DNA of 64,000 nucleotides from Burkholderia territorii (lineage in GTDB: Bacteria; Pseudomonadota; Gammaproteobacteria; Burkholderiales; Burkholderiaceae): assembly GCF_902833055.1 (NCBI RefSeq), contig NZ_CADFEJ010000002.1:310001-374000 (forward strand), in the 5' to 3' direction. Positions 1-9,751 of this stretch are shown here, piece by piece (position 1 is the stretch's first letter; the number at the start of each line of letters is the position of its first letter). The position numbers were made by a program, and so were the translations under genes. Under the pieces are notes generated by a model, which made no database searches, had not been told where the DNA came from, and saw nothing but the letters and a program-made list of their open reading frames with translations.

Positions 1-3000
1 CCCGTTGCGTTGAGCGACGCGCTGGCGCCGACGAGCGCGCCCGTGTTGATCAAATTGCCCGATTGCGTGCGCAGCAAGCCGCCGGCCGTCAGGGCGCCCA
101 CGTTGACGATGTTGCCCGCATTGACGCTCAGATTGTTGACCGACTGCAGGTTCGCGTTGTTCGTGAAGGTGCCGGGCAACGTGAAGCCGAGGTCGTGGCC
201 TACATTGAACTGCGTGTCGGCCGTCGCCATATAGTCGCCTTGAAGGCTCACGTTGGCGTCGTGCGTCGAGCTGTAGGTGCCGCCGCCTTGCAGCGTGGCC
301 GCCGCGATCGACAGGTCGTGCGTCGAGCTGATCTGGCCGTTGGTGTTCGTGATCGCGCCGGTCGTCGTGACATTCACGTCGCCGTTCGAATTCGTGACGT
401 TGCCGATCGTGCCGCCGCTGTTGTCCAAGGTGCCGCCTTGAACATGCAGCGACGCGCCGCTGAGTTGACCGCCCTGCGTATTGATGATCGACGCCGCGCC
501 GACCGTCACGTCGCCGTTGCCGGTGATGGCACCCATGCCCGCGACGCCGCCGGCGTGGCTGTTGGCAATCTGGCTGCCGCCTTGCACCGTCATCTTGCCC
601 GCGCCCAGGTCGACAATGGCGCCGTCCGCGTTGTCGATCGACGCCGCTTGAATGTCGAGCGTGCTGGTGTCGCCCGCAACGGATTGCCCCGCCTGGATGT
701 GGCCGCTTCGGTTCGACAGCGCGCCGCCATTCTTCAACGACAGCGACGCATCCGATCGCAGCAAGCCCTGCGCGTTGTTGACGTCGCCGGCGATCGTCGC
801 ATCGATGCCGCGTTGGGCGGCGAGGATGCCGCTCGCGTTGTTCCAGGCAGCCGCGTTGACGATGGCTTGTCCCTTCGTCACGATGGTGCCCGACGCGTTG
901 TTCAGCGCGCTCGCGCCGTTGCCCGGTTCGATCGTCAGCGTGCCGGTGCCGGCGTGCGTGATGGTGCCGCCCGCGTTGTTCAACTCGGCCGGCTCGAGCG
1001 TCAGGTCCGTGGCGTTGGTCTGCAGCGTACCGCCGTTCGAGTTGTCGAGCGTGCCGCTGACATTGATACCCATCGACGACGCGCCGTATTGCGTAATCGT
1101 GCCGCCATGATTGACGAGGTTGGTAGCCGCGAGCGCCAGCTGATTGGCCTCGATCTTGCCGCCACTGTTGTCGAGCGTCGAATCGGCGGTGACCGACAGG
1201 TTCGGTGCAACGATCGATCCGCCCTGGTTCGTCGTTGAACCGGTGCGGATGGTCGCGTTCGTGCTCGCGCCGATCTGGCCGCCGTCGTTCGTCAGCGTGC
1301 CGGTGGAGACGCTCACGTCCGTGTTCGACAACAGCTTGCCGCTCGCGTTGTTCAACGTGCCGGCGACGGTTGCCGTCAGTCCGTTCTGCGCGATGATCGA
1401 TCCCGCCGTGTTGTTCAGTGCGCCGGTTTGCGCGACGACGCGCCCGTTGCTCGCGATCGAACCGCCTGCGTTCGATACGGAGCCCGCCCCGCCGCCGAGC
1501 GTCAGTGTGCCGTGGCCGGCATGCGTGATCGTGCCGCCGTCATTGATGAGGGCGGACGGGGTGAGCGTCAGATCGGTGCTGTTGGTTTGCAGCGTACCGC
1601 CGTTCGAGTTGTCGAGCGTGCGCGACACATTGACAGCCATCTGGCCAGCACCGGTCTGCGTAATCGATCCGCCGTGGTTCACGAGGTCGGTCGCATTCAA
1701 CGACACCTGTTCCGCCTGCACGGTGCCGGCGCTGTTGTCGAGCGTCGCCGCGCCAATCGTGGTCGTATTGCCGACGATCGATCCGCCGTTGTTCAACAGG
1801 TGCGCGCCGGCATCCACCGCGACGTTCTGCGCAGCCTGCAGCGTGCCGCCGCCGTTGTCGACCGACTGGCCCGAAACGCGGAGATTCGTGTTGGAAGTCA
1901 TCGCGCCGCGGTTGACAACGTTTGCGCCGCGGACCGAAACATCGCCGTTGCCGCCGATGACACCGCCTTGCGCGCCGTTCGCCGTCGTGCCTGCGACGTT
2001 GGTCAGTTGGCCGCTGGCGGTCACCGACAAGCCGTCGCCATTCAACGACGTAATTCGTCCTGCCGTGTTGTCCAGCGACGCACCGGCCACCGTCATGCCG
2101 GCCGCGCTCTGGATGGTGCCCTGGTCGTTCTCGATGGCGCCACCGTGTATGTCCGCCGTGCTTTCGGAGATCAGTTCGCCGGACTGGTTGGCGATCGGGC
2201 CGGCCACGTTGACCGACAACGGGCCGTCCGCCGAGACCTTGCCGCTCTGGTTCGACAGGCTACCGCCGGTCAACATCACGGTGCCGCCACTCGACAGACT
2301 GCCGCGATCGTTGATCACCGTGCCGGAAGCATTCGCCTGAATTGCGCGTTGCGCGCTCGTCGTCGCGTTCGACAGGTTCACGTCGCCGGCCGTCGCGTTC
2401 AGTGAGAGCGTGCCGTTCGCCGCGGTCTGGCTGCCTGCGAGGTTCAGGGCGGCGCCGCTCAACGACGCGTTGCCGCCGGCAGCGTTCTGGCCGGTTGCGC
2501 TCAGTTGGCCCGAGGCTGTCAAATTCAGATCGCCACCATGGCCGACGGAGCCGTCGCTGTTTACGCCTGCGCCGAGCGTGCCGGTCGATTTGATGCTGCC
2601 GGCATTCATCGCCGCATTCTGCAGTGCCGCGAGCGTTCCGGTGTTCGTGAGATCGGCATTCGTGCTCGCCGACAGAGATTGCTGCGCGTATGTCGTGCCG
2701 TCGTTCTGGATGCCGCCTGCGGCCGACAATGCGAGATTGCCGCTCGCGGTCGTCTTGCCCGTGAGGACGAGCCGGCCGTTAGACTGAAGCGTCAAATCGC
2801 CCGCCTGCGCCGCGATCGTACCGGCATTGGCTACCCCGACGCCGTTCTCGTTCGACGCAAGGAAGATCCGATCGCTGTACATGCCACCCAGCTGGCTTAC
2901 ATCGATAGCGATCGACGGAGCGGGACCGTCGCCTGCGATCGGCGTCGCGGCAAGCGTGTCGCGGTTGACCTGAGCCGCGCCGGCAATCACGTTCAGGTTC

Positions 3001-3737
3001 TTCGCGTACACCGCGGCATTCACCTGCACCGCACGCGCGATCAGATCGACCTGGTCAATATTGGCTGCATTCAGGCCTGCGCCTGCGACAGTCACCAGAC
3101 CGCGATTGACGTTGTAGCCGGCAAGCGACCCATCGGCGCCATAGAACGGCACGCCGGTTGTGAGGGTCGCCCGACTGGTATTGAGGAAGCCGCCGCCGTC
3201 GACGAAAATCCCGGACGGGTTAGCGATGACGAGCTCTGCCCGGGCGCCCGCGATCTCGACCGTGCCGCGGATCTGGGACGGGTTCGGGCTATTGACCTGG
3301 TTGACGATGATCCGCGCGGCCTGTCCGGCGCCGTAATTCGGATTGCCGTTGATCCAGCCCGCCTGCTGCGTCTGAACCATCGTGGCCGAGTTGTTCAGGA
3401 TCGCGCCATTCTTCTGAACGTCGAACTGGTTGTAGGTGTTGACCGATACGCCTGCGCCGGAAGGCTTGGCCACGTTGACCTGAGGCAATCCATTTGGCGT
3501 CTGGATGACCTGTGTGCTGGTACCGGGCGTCGGAACGATCTGCGCACCGGACAGGGCGGGTAGCATGCCGAGTGCAACGATGCCCGCCATCACAACGCGA
3601 GCGCCGAACGCCGACGACCGCCGCTGCGCGCGCGCCTCGCCCGTTGCCGATTTTCCCTCAGCCGTCGCGGTCTCTTCGACGGCCACCACCATACCCCGGA
3701 GCCTGGAGAACACCAGACGATACGTATTCTTGTTCAT
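1..3737 (-). CDS. Filamentous haemagglutinin/CdiA-type exoprotein, N-terminal part (truncated by window edge)
   Basis: Partial; about 1,245 codons are in the window and the 3' end lies beyond base 1. The start at 3737 opens an extended signal peptide region (MNKNTYRLVFSRLRGMVVAV), followed after about 25 residues by a hydrophobic segment ending in an ALSGAQ cleavage-like site near residue 66. A TPS (haemagglutination activity) domain follows, with NPNYGAGQAARIIVNQV, an IRGTVEIAG block and NPSGIFVDGGGF. The remainder is a long run of short repeats of the GNLINTGALVGA type, expected to form a beta-helix. Proteins of this family are exported by an outer-membrane TpsB partner and act as adhesins or contact-dependent toxins. 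No tpsB gene is visible upstream. The C-terminus is outside the window, so adhesin versus CdiA cannot be decided. Confidence 0.9.
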   Translation of the reverse strand, partial: MNKNTYRLVFSRLRGMVVAVEETATAEGKSATGEARAQRRSSAFGARVVMAGIVALGMLPALSGAQIVPTPGTSTQVIQTPNGLPQVNVAKPSGAGVSVNTYNQFDVQKNGAILNNSATMVQTQQAGWINGNPNYGAGQAARIIVNQVNSPNPSQIRGTVEIAGARAELVIANPSGIFVDGGGFLNTSRATLTTGVPFYGADGSLAGYNVNRGLVTVAGAGLNAANIDQVDLIARAVQVNAAVYAKNLNVIAGAAQVNRDTLAATPIAGDGPAPSIAIDVSQLGGMYSDRIFLASNENGVGVANAGTIAAQAGDLTLQSNGRLVLTGKTTASGNLALSAAGGIQNDGTTYAQQSLSASTNADLTNTGTLAALQNAAMNAGSIKSTGTLGAGVNSDGSVGHGGDLNLTASGQLSATGQNAAGGNASLSGAALNLAGSQTAANGTLSLNATAGDVNLSNATTSAQRAIQANASGTVINDRGSLSSGGTVMLTGGSLSNQSGKVSADGPLSVNVAGPIANQSGELISESTADIHGGAIENDQGTIQSAAGMTVAGASLDNTAGRITSLNGDGLSVTASGQLTNVAGTTANGAQGGVIGGNGDVSVRGANVVNRGAMTSNTNLRVSGQSVDNGGGTLQAAQNVAVDAGAHLLNNGGSIVGNTTTIGAATLDNSAGTVQAEQVSLNATDLVNHGGSITQTGAGQMAVNVSRTLDNSNGGTLQTNSTDLTLTPSALINDGGTITHAGHGTLTLGGGAGSVSNAGGSIASNGRVVAQTGALNNTAGSIIAQNGLTATVAGTLNNASGKLLSNTDVSVSTGTLTNDGGQIGASTNATIRTGSTTNQGGSIVAPNLSVTADSTLDNSGGKIEANQLALAATNLVNHGGTITQYGASSMGINVSGTLDNSNGGTLQTNATDLTLEPAELNNAGGTITHAGTGTLTIEPGNGASALNNASGTIVTKGQAIVNAAAWNNASGILAAQRGIDATIAGDVNNAQGLLRSDASLSLKNGGALSNRSGHIQAGQSVAGDTSTLDIQAASIDNADGAIVDLGAGKMTVQGGSQIANSHAGGVAGMGAITGNGDVTVGAASIINTQGGQLSGASLHVQGGTLDNSGGTIGNVTNSNGDVNVTTTGAITNTNGQISSTHDLSIAAATLQGGGTYSSTHDANVSLQGDYMATADTQFNVGHDLGFTLPGTFTNNANLQSVNNLSVNAGNIVNVGALTAGGLLRTQSGNLINTGALVGASASLNAT

Positions 3738-3969
3738 TCTCGCTGGCGCGGCCTGCGCCCAATCGTTCGTTATCGAATGCGAGATTACCGAATCACCAGG
3801 AAATCACTGTCAACAATTGCTGATCCGTTGAATACGCACGACAAAATCTGAATTTCGGATACGTCTGATTGACGTGCATCAGGAGATATTCCATTTCGCT
3901 CTCGGACCATACGAGCGCAACTGAACCCGATTTACTCCGCGTGCCTTCGCGTCTTCTCCAAGGCCCGCA

Positions 3970-4446
3970 TCACACCGCAGCAACTTCGATCACCGGCTCG
4001 CACCGGACCGGGAAATTCACCGAATTCGCCACATAGCACTTCGCATGCGCGTCATGATGCAGCCGCTCGGCCAGCGCGCGGTCATCGCCCGCGCGAATCG
4101 TCACGCGCGGATGCAGCACGATTTCGGTGAAGCGCCCCGGCTCGGGATTGTCGAGCATCGTCCCCTCTGCGTCGTCGGCATACGCGAGCACGCGCACGCC
4201 CGCATCCGCACACAGATGCAGGTACCAGAGCTTGTGGCACGCCGATACCGAAGCCAGCAGCAGGTCTTCCGGATTCCACCGCGCCGCGTCGCCGCGAAAC
4301 GCCGCATCGGACGAGCCGGGAATGTCCGGCTTCGAACCCGCCCGGATCACATGATCGCGGCCGTATTCGCGATACCCCGACGTGCCGGTGCCCCGGTTGC
4401 CGGTCCACTCCACTGTCACGCGGTACTTGTGTTCACCATGCGCCAT
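3970..4446 (-). CDS. OsmC/Ohr-family peroxiredoxin-like protein
   Basis: 158 aa, full length for the family. The two conserved cysteines of the OsmC fold are present: Cys70 in LLLASVSACHKLWYLHLC and Cys137 in HAKCYVANSVNFPV. In characterised members these reduce organic hydroperoxides using a thiol or lipoyl donor. It is cytosolic, with no signal peptide. The gene is divergent from the GntR regulator that starts at 4541, so the 94-bp gap between them probably carries both promoters. Whether the substrate is an organic peroxide or another electrophile cannot be read from the sequence; the OsmC rather than Ohr subgroup is inferred from the N-terminal MAHGEHKYRVTVEW region. Confidence 0.85.
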   Translation of the reverse strand: MAHGEHKYRVTVEWTGNRGTGTSGYREYGRDHVIRAGSKPDIPGSSDAAFRGDAARWNPEDLLLASVSACHKLWYLHLCADAGVRVLAYADDAEGTMLDNPEPGRFTEIVLHPRVTIRAGDDRALAERLHHDAHAKCYVANSVNFPVRCEPVIEVAAV

Positions 4447-4503
4447 CTCGCTCTCCTTCGATATCGGAACGTGAGGCCGTCATTGTGGCACCGGAATGTC
4501 GTT

Positions 4504-4513
4504 TGGTATACCA
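4504..4513. promoter_or_regulatory. Candidate GntR/FCD operator palindrome
   Basis: TGGTATACCA is a perfect 10-bp palindrome of the TNGTATACNA type bound by many FCD-subfamily GntR proteins. It lies between the divergent osmC-like gene and the GntR gene, 28 bp before the ATG at 4541. This suggests autoregulation and possible control of the neighbour. It also argues that translation begins at 4541 rather than at the in-frame upstream codon at 4496. Confidence 0.55.
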
Positions 4514-4540
4514 TTATTCCAAAATGAGGAACGTGAAGGC

Positions 4541-5182
4541 ATGGAAGCCAGACTCGATTCCACGGCGGACGCCGTGGCCGCATCGTTGCGGGAGATGATC
4601 ATCAACGGCGAGCTGCAGGCAGGCGAGCGGCTCGTCGAGCGCGATCTCGCCGAGCGCTTCGGGATCAGCCGGATTCCGATGCGCGAGGCGATCCAGCGGC
4701 TGGAGCGCGAAGGACTACTGGACATCTTCCGCAATCGCGGCGCGGTCGTGCGGATGCTGAGCGCGTCCGACGTGCAGGAAATCTACGACATGCGCGCGCT
4801 GCTCGAAGGCGATGCGATCTACCGCAGCGTGAAGCGGCTCGACGACGAGACGCTCGCCCGCGCCGAACTCGTGCATCGGCTGCTCGGCGAATCGAACGTG
4901 TCGCGCCGGCAAGGCGAACTGAATCGCGAATTCCACGCACTGTTGTACTCGTGTTGCGGCAACGAGCGTCAATTGAAGGCGATCGCGGAGTTGCGCAGCC
5001 AGGTCGAGCGCTACGAGCGCCTGCAGGCCACGTTGCTGGCCGATACGCCGTCGTTCCAGGTCGAGCACGAAGCCATCCTGCAAGCGTGCCGCGAGCGCAA
5101 TGCACGTGGCGCCCGCGCGATGACGGTCGCGCATCTCGATTCGGCCCGGCGCATCGTGATGCGGCTCGTCGAAGGCGAATGA
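4541..5182 (+). CDS. GntR-family regulator, FCD subfamily
   Basis: 213 aa from the ATG at 4541, which is preceded by GTGAAGGC. The N-terminal winged helix (about residues 8-72, with ERLVERDLAERFGISRIPMR) is typical of GntR. The C-terminal helical FCD ligand domain carries the usual DMRALLEGDAI start and metal-type histidines in NREFHALLY and in VEHEAIL...VAHLDSA. FCD regulators sense small carboxylic acids or similar metabolites; the ligand here is unknown. The in-frame codon at 4496 would put the operator-like palindrome inside the coding region, so the shorter start is preferred. The likely target is itself and/or the divergent OsmC-like gene. Confidence 0.85.
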   Translation: MEARLDSTADAVAASLREMIINGELQAGERLVERDLAERFGISRIPMREAIQRLEREGLLDIFRNRGAVVRMLSASDVQEIYDMRALLEGDAIYRSVKRLDDETLARAELVHRLLGESNVSRRQGELNREFHALLYSCCGNERQLKAIAELRSQVERYERLQATLLADTPSFQVEHEAILQACRERNARGARAMTVAHLDSARRIVMRLVEGE

Positions 5183-5312
5183 TGCAGACGGACGACGCGG
5201 CCCGCCTCGTCATGTCACCCATCGGCCGGCGATCCATCCTCCGTTTGCAGCTTCCGGGCCCCGCCCGAGCGCTTGCGAGACGCGCGGCACGCATCGCGAC
5301 CGCACGCGACGT

Positions 5313-6347
5313 CTACGCCGTCGTTCGCCGCGCCGGCGCCACCCCCGTGGTACCGCGCACCACCAGCCGCGGCACCGACGCCGTCCGCACGCGCGACGCA
5401 TCGTCGATGTGCCCGCCCGCCTCGCGCAACGCATTGAGCAATTCGACCGCGAGCCCAGCGGCCTCGCCGGTCGGAATCGCGACGGTCGTCAGCGTCGGGC
5501 GCGTATCGCTCGCCAGATGAATATCGGTGATGCCGACGATCGACAGATCGTCGGGCACGCGCCTGCCGCGATCGGCTGCTGCGTGCAGCGCGCCGATCGC
5601 GGGCAGGTCATTCGTCGCGACGAGCGCGGTCAGCGCCGGATGCGCGTCGAGCAGCCGGCCGGCCGCGCGCACGCCGCCTTCGATCGAATCGGGTTCGGCC
5701 GCGACGATCGACGCGTCGAGCCCGGCTTCGCGCATTGCGTCGACGAAGCCGTCGTAGCGCGCCGCCTGCACGCCGCTCGCCGAGCCGCCGACGATCACGC
5801 CGATCGTCCGGTGCCCGAGTTCGAGCAGATGGCGCGTCGCAATCCGCCCTGCTTCGCGGAAATCCACCGCCACGCACGGCAACCCTTCGGGCGGCGCATC
5901 GGGCCGCTCCCACAGGCACAGCACGACCGGCACGCCGCGCCGCGCAACGTCGACCAGATCCGGCAGGTGCAGGTTCGCGTTGGTCACGAGAATGCCTTCG
6001 GAGATCGTGCCGGCGATCTGGTCGAGATATGCGCGCCCCTGCAACGGATCTTCATTCGTATTGCAGACGATCAGGAACTGCCCGTTGCGGCGCACCGCGC
6101 GCTCGACCGCGAGCGCGAACTCCGGGTAGAACGGATTCGCGATGCTCGACACCATCAGCGCGACCGTCGGCGCGCGCCCTTCCGCCAGCGCCCGAGCAGC
6201 CAGATGCGGCCGATAGCCGAGCGCCTGCACCGCTTCGAGCACCCGCGCGCGCGTGGCTTCGCCAACCCGGCCACGATTGCGCAGCACGTTCGACACCGTC
6301 GCCGCCGTCACGCCGGCGCGGCGGGCCACTTCATCGAGTGTCGCCAT
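5313..6347 (-). CDS. LacI-family transcriptional regulator of the adjacent galactoside operon
   Basis: 344 aa from MATLDEVARRAGVTAATVSN at 6347. The LacI helix-turn-helix and hinge (ALGYRPHLAARAL) are followed by a periplasmic-binding-protein-like sensor domain (from about residue 60, APTVALMVSSIANPFYPEF, to the C-terminus). It is divergent from the ABC ATPase/GH42 operon starting at 6537, so it is probably its sugar-responsive repressor. A longer in-frame start at 6407 adds 20 residues unlike the family and is rejected. Two palindromes with a central CG lie in the intergenic gap (6389-6400 and 6487-6498), as expected for LacI operators. The inducer is inferred to be a beta-galactoside from the neighbours only. 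Confidence 0.88.
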   Translation of the reverse strand: MATLDEVARRAGVTAATVSNVLRNRGRVGEATRARVLEAVQALGYRPHLAARALAEGRAPTVALMVSSIANPFYPEFALAVERAVRRNGQFLIVCNTNEDPLQGRAYLDQIAGTISEGILVTNANLHLPDLVDVARRGVPVVLCLWERPDAPPEGLPCVAVDFREAGRIATRHLLELGHRTIGVIVGGSASGVQAARYDGFVDAMREAGLDASIVAAEPDSIEGGVRAAGRLLDAHPALTALVATNDLPAIGALHAAADRGRRVPDDLSIVGITDIHLASDTRPTLTTVAIPTGEAAGLAVELLNALREAGGHIDDASRVRTASVPRLVVRGTTGVAPARRTTA

Positions 6348-6388
6348 TCGTTGCTCACTATATGAGACGTTGATCCAATATTTGCTTC

Positions 6389-6400
6389 GCTTCGCGAAGC
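6389..6400. promoter_or_regulatory. Palindrome, possible second LacI operator
   Basis: GCTTCGCGAAGC is a perfect 12-bp palindrome with central CG, 42 bp upstream of the LacI-type start. It is a candidate autoregulatory site, but weaker than 6487-6498 because G+C-rich palindromes are common here. Confidence 0.3.
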
Positions 6401-6486
6401 GGCGCACTATCGCCGCACACCCTGCCGCCCGACCAACGGGCGCGACTCGGCCGCGATCGGTCTCGGCGTTTTTTTGATCGCGATGA

Positions 6487-6498
6487 TTAAGCGCTTAA
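6487..6498. promoter_or_regulatory. Candidate LacI-family operator
   Basis: TTAAGCGCTTAA is a perfect 12-bp palindrome with the central CG typical of LacI/GalR operators. It stands out from its G+C-rich surroundings. It lies 38 bp before the ATPase ATG at 6537, between the divergent regulator and the operon it probably controls. Confidence 0.6.
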
Positions 6499-6536
6499 GC
6501 ACCGTCGAAAGCGCATTAGAACATGGAGCGGAGACA

Positions 6537-7685
6537 ATGGCGAGCATCTCGATGCGACGCGTGCAGAAAGCCTATGGCGAGCACGCGCCGGTCATTCGCG
6601 ACGTCGATCTGGAGATCGGCGCGCACGAGTTCTGCGTGTTCCTCGGTCCGTCGGGCTGCGGCAAGTCGACGCTGCTGCGGATGATCGCGGGCCTCGAGGA
6701 CCTGACCGACGGCGAACTGTCGATCGACGGCCGTCGCGTCGACGACGTGCCGGCCGCCGAGCGCGGCGTCGCGATGGTGTTCCAGAGCTACGCGCTGTTT
6801 CCGCACATGACGGTCTACGAGAACATGGCGTTCGGGCTGAAACTCGCGCGCGTGCCGAAGGCCGAGATCGACCGGAAGGTGCGCGATGCCGCGCGGATCC
6901 TGCAGCTCGACACGCTGCTCGAGCGCAAGCCGAAGGCGCTGTCTGGCGGCCAGCGGCAGCGCGTCGCGATCGGCCGCGCGATCGTGCGCGAGCCCGGCGT
7001 GTTCCTGTTCGACGAGCCGTTGTCGAACCTCGACGCAGCCTTGCGCGGCCAGACGCGCATCGAGATCGCGAAGCTGCACCGGCAGTTCGAACGGGCGAGC
7101 GTCGTCTACGTGACGCACGACCAGACCGAGGCGATGACGCTCGCCGACAAGATCGTGCTGCTGCACGCCGGCGCGGACACCGCGCGGCACGGCAGCATCG
7201 CGCAAGTCGGCGCGCCGCTCGATCTCTATCACCATCCGGCGAGCCGTTTCGTCGCCGGCTTCATCGGCTCGCCCCGGATGAACTTCCTGGCGGCCGTCGT
7301 CGCCGCTTGCGACGCGCAGCGCACGACCGTCACCGTCTTGCCGTCCGGCGAAACCTTCACGCTGCCGCGCGACGGCTCGACGCTCGCGCCGGGCGCGGCG
7401 GTAACGCTCGGCATCCGTCCCGAACACCTGACCCTCGGCGCCGCGCCCGACGCGACCACGCTCGCGCGCGACGTCGTGCTCGTCGAACGCCTCGGCGAGC
7501 AGACCTACGTGCACCTCGACCAGCCCGGCGGCACGCCGCTGATCGCGAAGGTCCCCGGCGATGCGCCGCTGCGTCGCGGCGAACGCGTGCACGCGCATGC
7601 GCCGGCCGCGGCCTGTCACCTCTTCACCGAAGACGGCCGCGCGGTGCCCGCGTGCGCCGACGTTCCCGTCCACCACTACGCATAA
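6537..7685 (+). CDS. ABC transporter ATP-binding protein (MalK/UgpC type)
   Basis: 382 aa from the ATG at 6537, which has GGAG upstream; the in-frame codon at 6474 is rejected because it would cover the TTAAGCGCTTAA operator. Walker [10 protein letters not shown] lies near residue 37, Q-loop [10 protein letters not shown], signature [14 protein letters not shown], Walker B VFLFDEP and the H-loop VTHDQ. The C-terminal extension (about residue 240 on) is the regulatory TOBE/OB domain of the MalK group. It energises uptake of the sugar bound by the binding protein at 9752 through the permeases at 11066 and 12040. It is the first gene of the operon. Confidence 0.9.
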   Translation: MASISMRRVQKAYGEHAPVIRDVDLEIGAHEFCVFLGPSGCGKSTLLRMIAGLEDLTDGELSIDGRRVDDVPAAERGVAMVFQSYALFPHMTVYENMAFGLKLARVPKAEIDRKVRDAARILQLDTLLERKPKALSGGQRQRVAIGRAIVREPGVFLFDEPLSNLDAALRGQTRIEIAKLHRQFERASVVYVTHDQTEAMTLADKIVLLHAGADTARHGSIAQVGAPLDLYHHPASRFVAGFIGSPRMNFLAAVVAACDAQRTTVTVLPSGETFTLPRDGSTLAPGAAVTLGIRPEHLTLGAAPDATTLARDVVLVERLGEQTYVHLDQPGGTPLIAKVPGDAPLRRGERVHAHAPAAACHLFTEDGRAVPACADVPVHHYA

Positions 7686-7693
7686 GGACCGGC

Positions 7694-9688
7694 ATGCGCC
7701 TCGGAGTCTGTTACTACCCGGAACACTGGCCGGAATCGATGTGGGCCGACGACGCCCGCCGGATGAAGGCACTCGGCATCGCGCAGGTGCGGATCGCCGA
7801 ATTCGCATGGAGCCGCATCGAGCCGTCGCCGGGCGAATACGACTGGGGCTGGCTCGACCGCGCGGTCGACGTGCTCGGCGCGGCCGGCCTCGAGATCGTG
7901 ATGTGCACGCCCACCGCCACGCCGCCGAAGTGGCTCGTCGACCGTCACCCCGACATCCTCGCGATCGGTGCGGACGGCCGGCCGCGCGCGTTCGGTTCGC
8001 GCCGCCACTACGACTTCTCGTCGCCGACCTATCTCGAGGCGTCGCGCCGCATCTGCACGGCGGTGGCCGAACGCTACGGCCGCCACCCGGCCGTGCGCTA
8101 CTGGCAGACCGACAACGAGCTCGGCTGCCATCAGACGGTCGTCAGTTACTCGCCCGCCGCGCTCGTGCGCTTTCGCGACTGGCTGAGAGCGCGCTACGGC
8201 ACGATCGACGCGCTCAACCGCGCGTGGGGCACCGTGTTCTGGAGCATGGAGTACCGCAATTTCGATGAAGTGGACGCGCCGGTCGGCACCGTGACCGAAG
8301 CGCATCCGTCGCACCGCCTCGACTATCGGCGCTTCGCGTCGGACGAGCTCGCGCGCTATCACCGGATGCAGGTCGACGTGATCCGCGCGCATTCGCCGGG
8401 CCGCCCCGTCGCGCACAACTTCATGCAGCTCTTCACCGAGTTCGATCATTACGAAGTCGCGCGCGACCTCGACGTTGCGACGTGGGACAGCTATCCGCTC
8501 GGCGCGCTCGAGGAGCAATGGTTCGCGCCCGACGTGAAGGCGCGCTGGCTGCACACCGGCCATCCGGATTTCGCGTCGTTCAATCACGACCTCTATCGCG
8601 GCATGTCGAAGCTGCCGTTCTGGGTGATGGAGCAGCAGCCGGGGCCCGTGAACTGGGCGCATTGGAACCCCGCGCCGCTGCCGGGCATGGTGCGTCTGTG
8701 GAGCTGGGAAGCGTTCGCGCACGGCGCCGGCTGCGTGTCGTACTTCCGCTGGCGGCAGGCGCCGTTCGCGCAGGAGCAGATGCATGCGGGCCTCCACACG
8801 CCCGATGATCGGCTCGACGAGGGCGGCCGCGAAGCGCAGCGCGTCGCCCGCGAGATCGCGGCCGTGCTCGACGCCGGCGCCGATGCCGACGCAAACGGCG
8901 CGGTGCGCGCGCCCGTCGCGCTCGTGTTCGACTACGAAGCGAAATGGCTGCTCGAAGTGCAACCGCAAGGCGCCGATTTCCACTACCCGCGCTTCGCGTT
9001 CGAATACTACTCGGCGCTGCGTTCGCTCGGGCTCGACGTCGATATCGTTTCCGCGCACGCGCCGCTCGACGGCTACCGGCTCGTCGTCGTGCCGCCGCTG
9101 CCGATCGTGCCGGACGATTTCGCGGCGCGGCTCGCCGCGTCGGGCGCGCATGCGGTGTTCGGCCCGCGCACCGGCTCGAAGACCGTCGACCTGCAGATTC
9201 CGCCGGCGCTGCCGCCCGGCCCGCTCGCGTCGATCCTGCCCGTGCGCGTGTGGCGTGTCGAATCGCTGCGGCCGAACGTGACCGAGCGCATCGACGGCAC
9301 GTTGCACGACGGCGCGCCGCTCGCCGGCGACGCGCGTCACTGGCGCGATCTCGTCGAGCTGAACGGCGACGGCGCGCACAGCGTCGTGCGCGCGCGCTTC
9401 GCCGACGGTCATCCGGCCTGGGTGTCGCATGGCACGCTGCACTACTGGGCCTCGCTCTTCGACGATGCCACCACCGCGCGCCTGTTTGCCGACGTCGCGG
9501 CCGCAGCCGGCCTGACACCGTCGCCGCTCGGCGACGGCGTGCGCGTGAGCCGGCGCGGCGGCCTGACCTACGTCTTCAACTACGGCAGCACGCCGCACAC
9601 GATCGATGCGGTGCCGCCGTCCGCGTTCGTGATCGGCGCCGCGCAGGTCGAACCGCAAGGCGTCGCCGTGTACCGGAGCCGTTCGTAG
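7694..9688 (+). CDS. GH42 beta-galactosidase
   Basis: 664 aa. The start at 7694 ([17 protein letters not shown]) is the standard N-terminus of GH42, 8 bp after the ATPase stop. The catalytic acid/base is Glu142 in [10 protein letters not shown] and the nucleophile is Glu313 in [13 protein letters not shown]. The TIM barrel is followed by the trimerisation domain (about 400-600) and a small C-terminal beta domain. There is no signal peptide, so the enzyme is cytosolic and hydrolyses imported beta-galactosides or galacto-oligosaccharides. Its place inside a MalEFGK-type operon supports coupled import and hydrolysis. Confidence 0.92.
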   Translation: MRLGVCYYPEHWPESMWADDARRMKALGIAQVRIAEFAWSRIEPSPGEYDWGWLDRAVDVLGAAGLEIVMCTPTATPPKWLVDRHPDILAIGADGRPRAFGSRRHYDFSSPTYLEASRRICTAVAERYGRHPAVRYWQTDNELGCHQTVVSYSPAALVRFRDWLRARYGTIDALNRAWGTVFWSMEYRNFDEVDAPVGTVTEAHPSHRLDYRRFASDELARYHRMQVDVIRAHSPGRPVAHNFMQLFTEFDHYEVARDLDVATWDSYPLGALEEQWFAPDVKARWLHTGHPDFASFNHDLYRGMSKLPFWVMEQQPGPVNWAHWNPAPLPGMVRLWSWEAFAHGAGCVSYFRWRQAPFAQEQMHAGLHTPDDRLDEGGREAQRVAREIAAVLDAGADADANGAVRAPVALVFDYEAKWLLEVQPQGADFHYPRFAFEYYSALRSLGLDVDIVSAHAPLDGYRLVVVPPLPIVPDDFAARLAASGAHAVFGPRTGSKTVDLQIPPALPPGPLASILPVRVWRVESLRPNVTERIDGTLHDGAPLAGDARHWRDLVELNGDGAHSVVRARFADGHPAWVSHGTLHYWASLFDDATTARLFADVAAAAGLTPSPLGDGVRVSRRGGLTYVFNYGSTPHTIDAVPPSAFVIGAAQVEPQGVAVYRSRS

Positions 9689-9751
9689 CAACCGCCCCCG
9701 GCGCGGCGACGCGCCGGTCAAGCACAACGACACACAGGAATGGAGACACAC

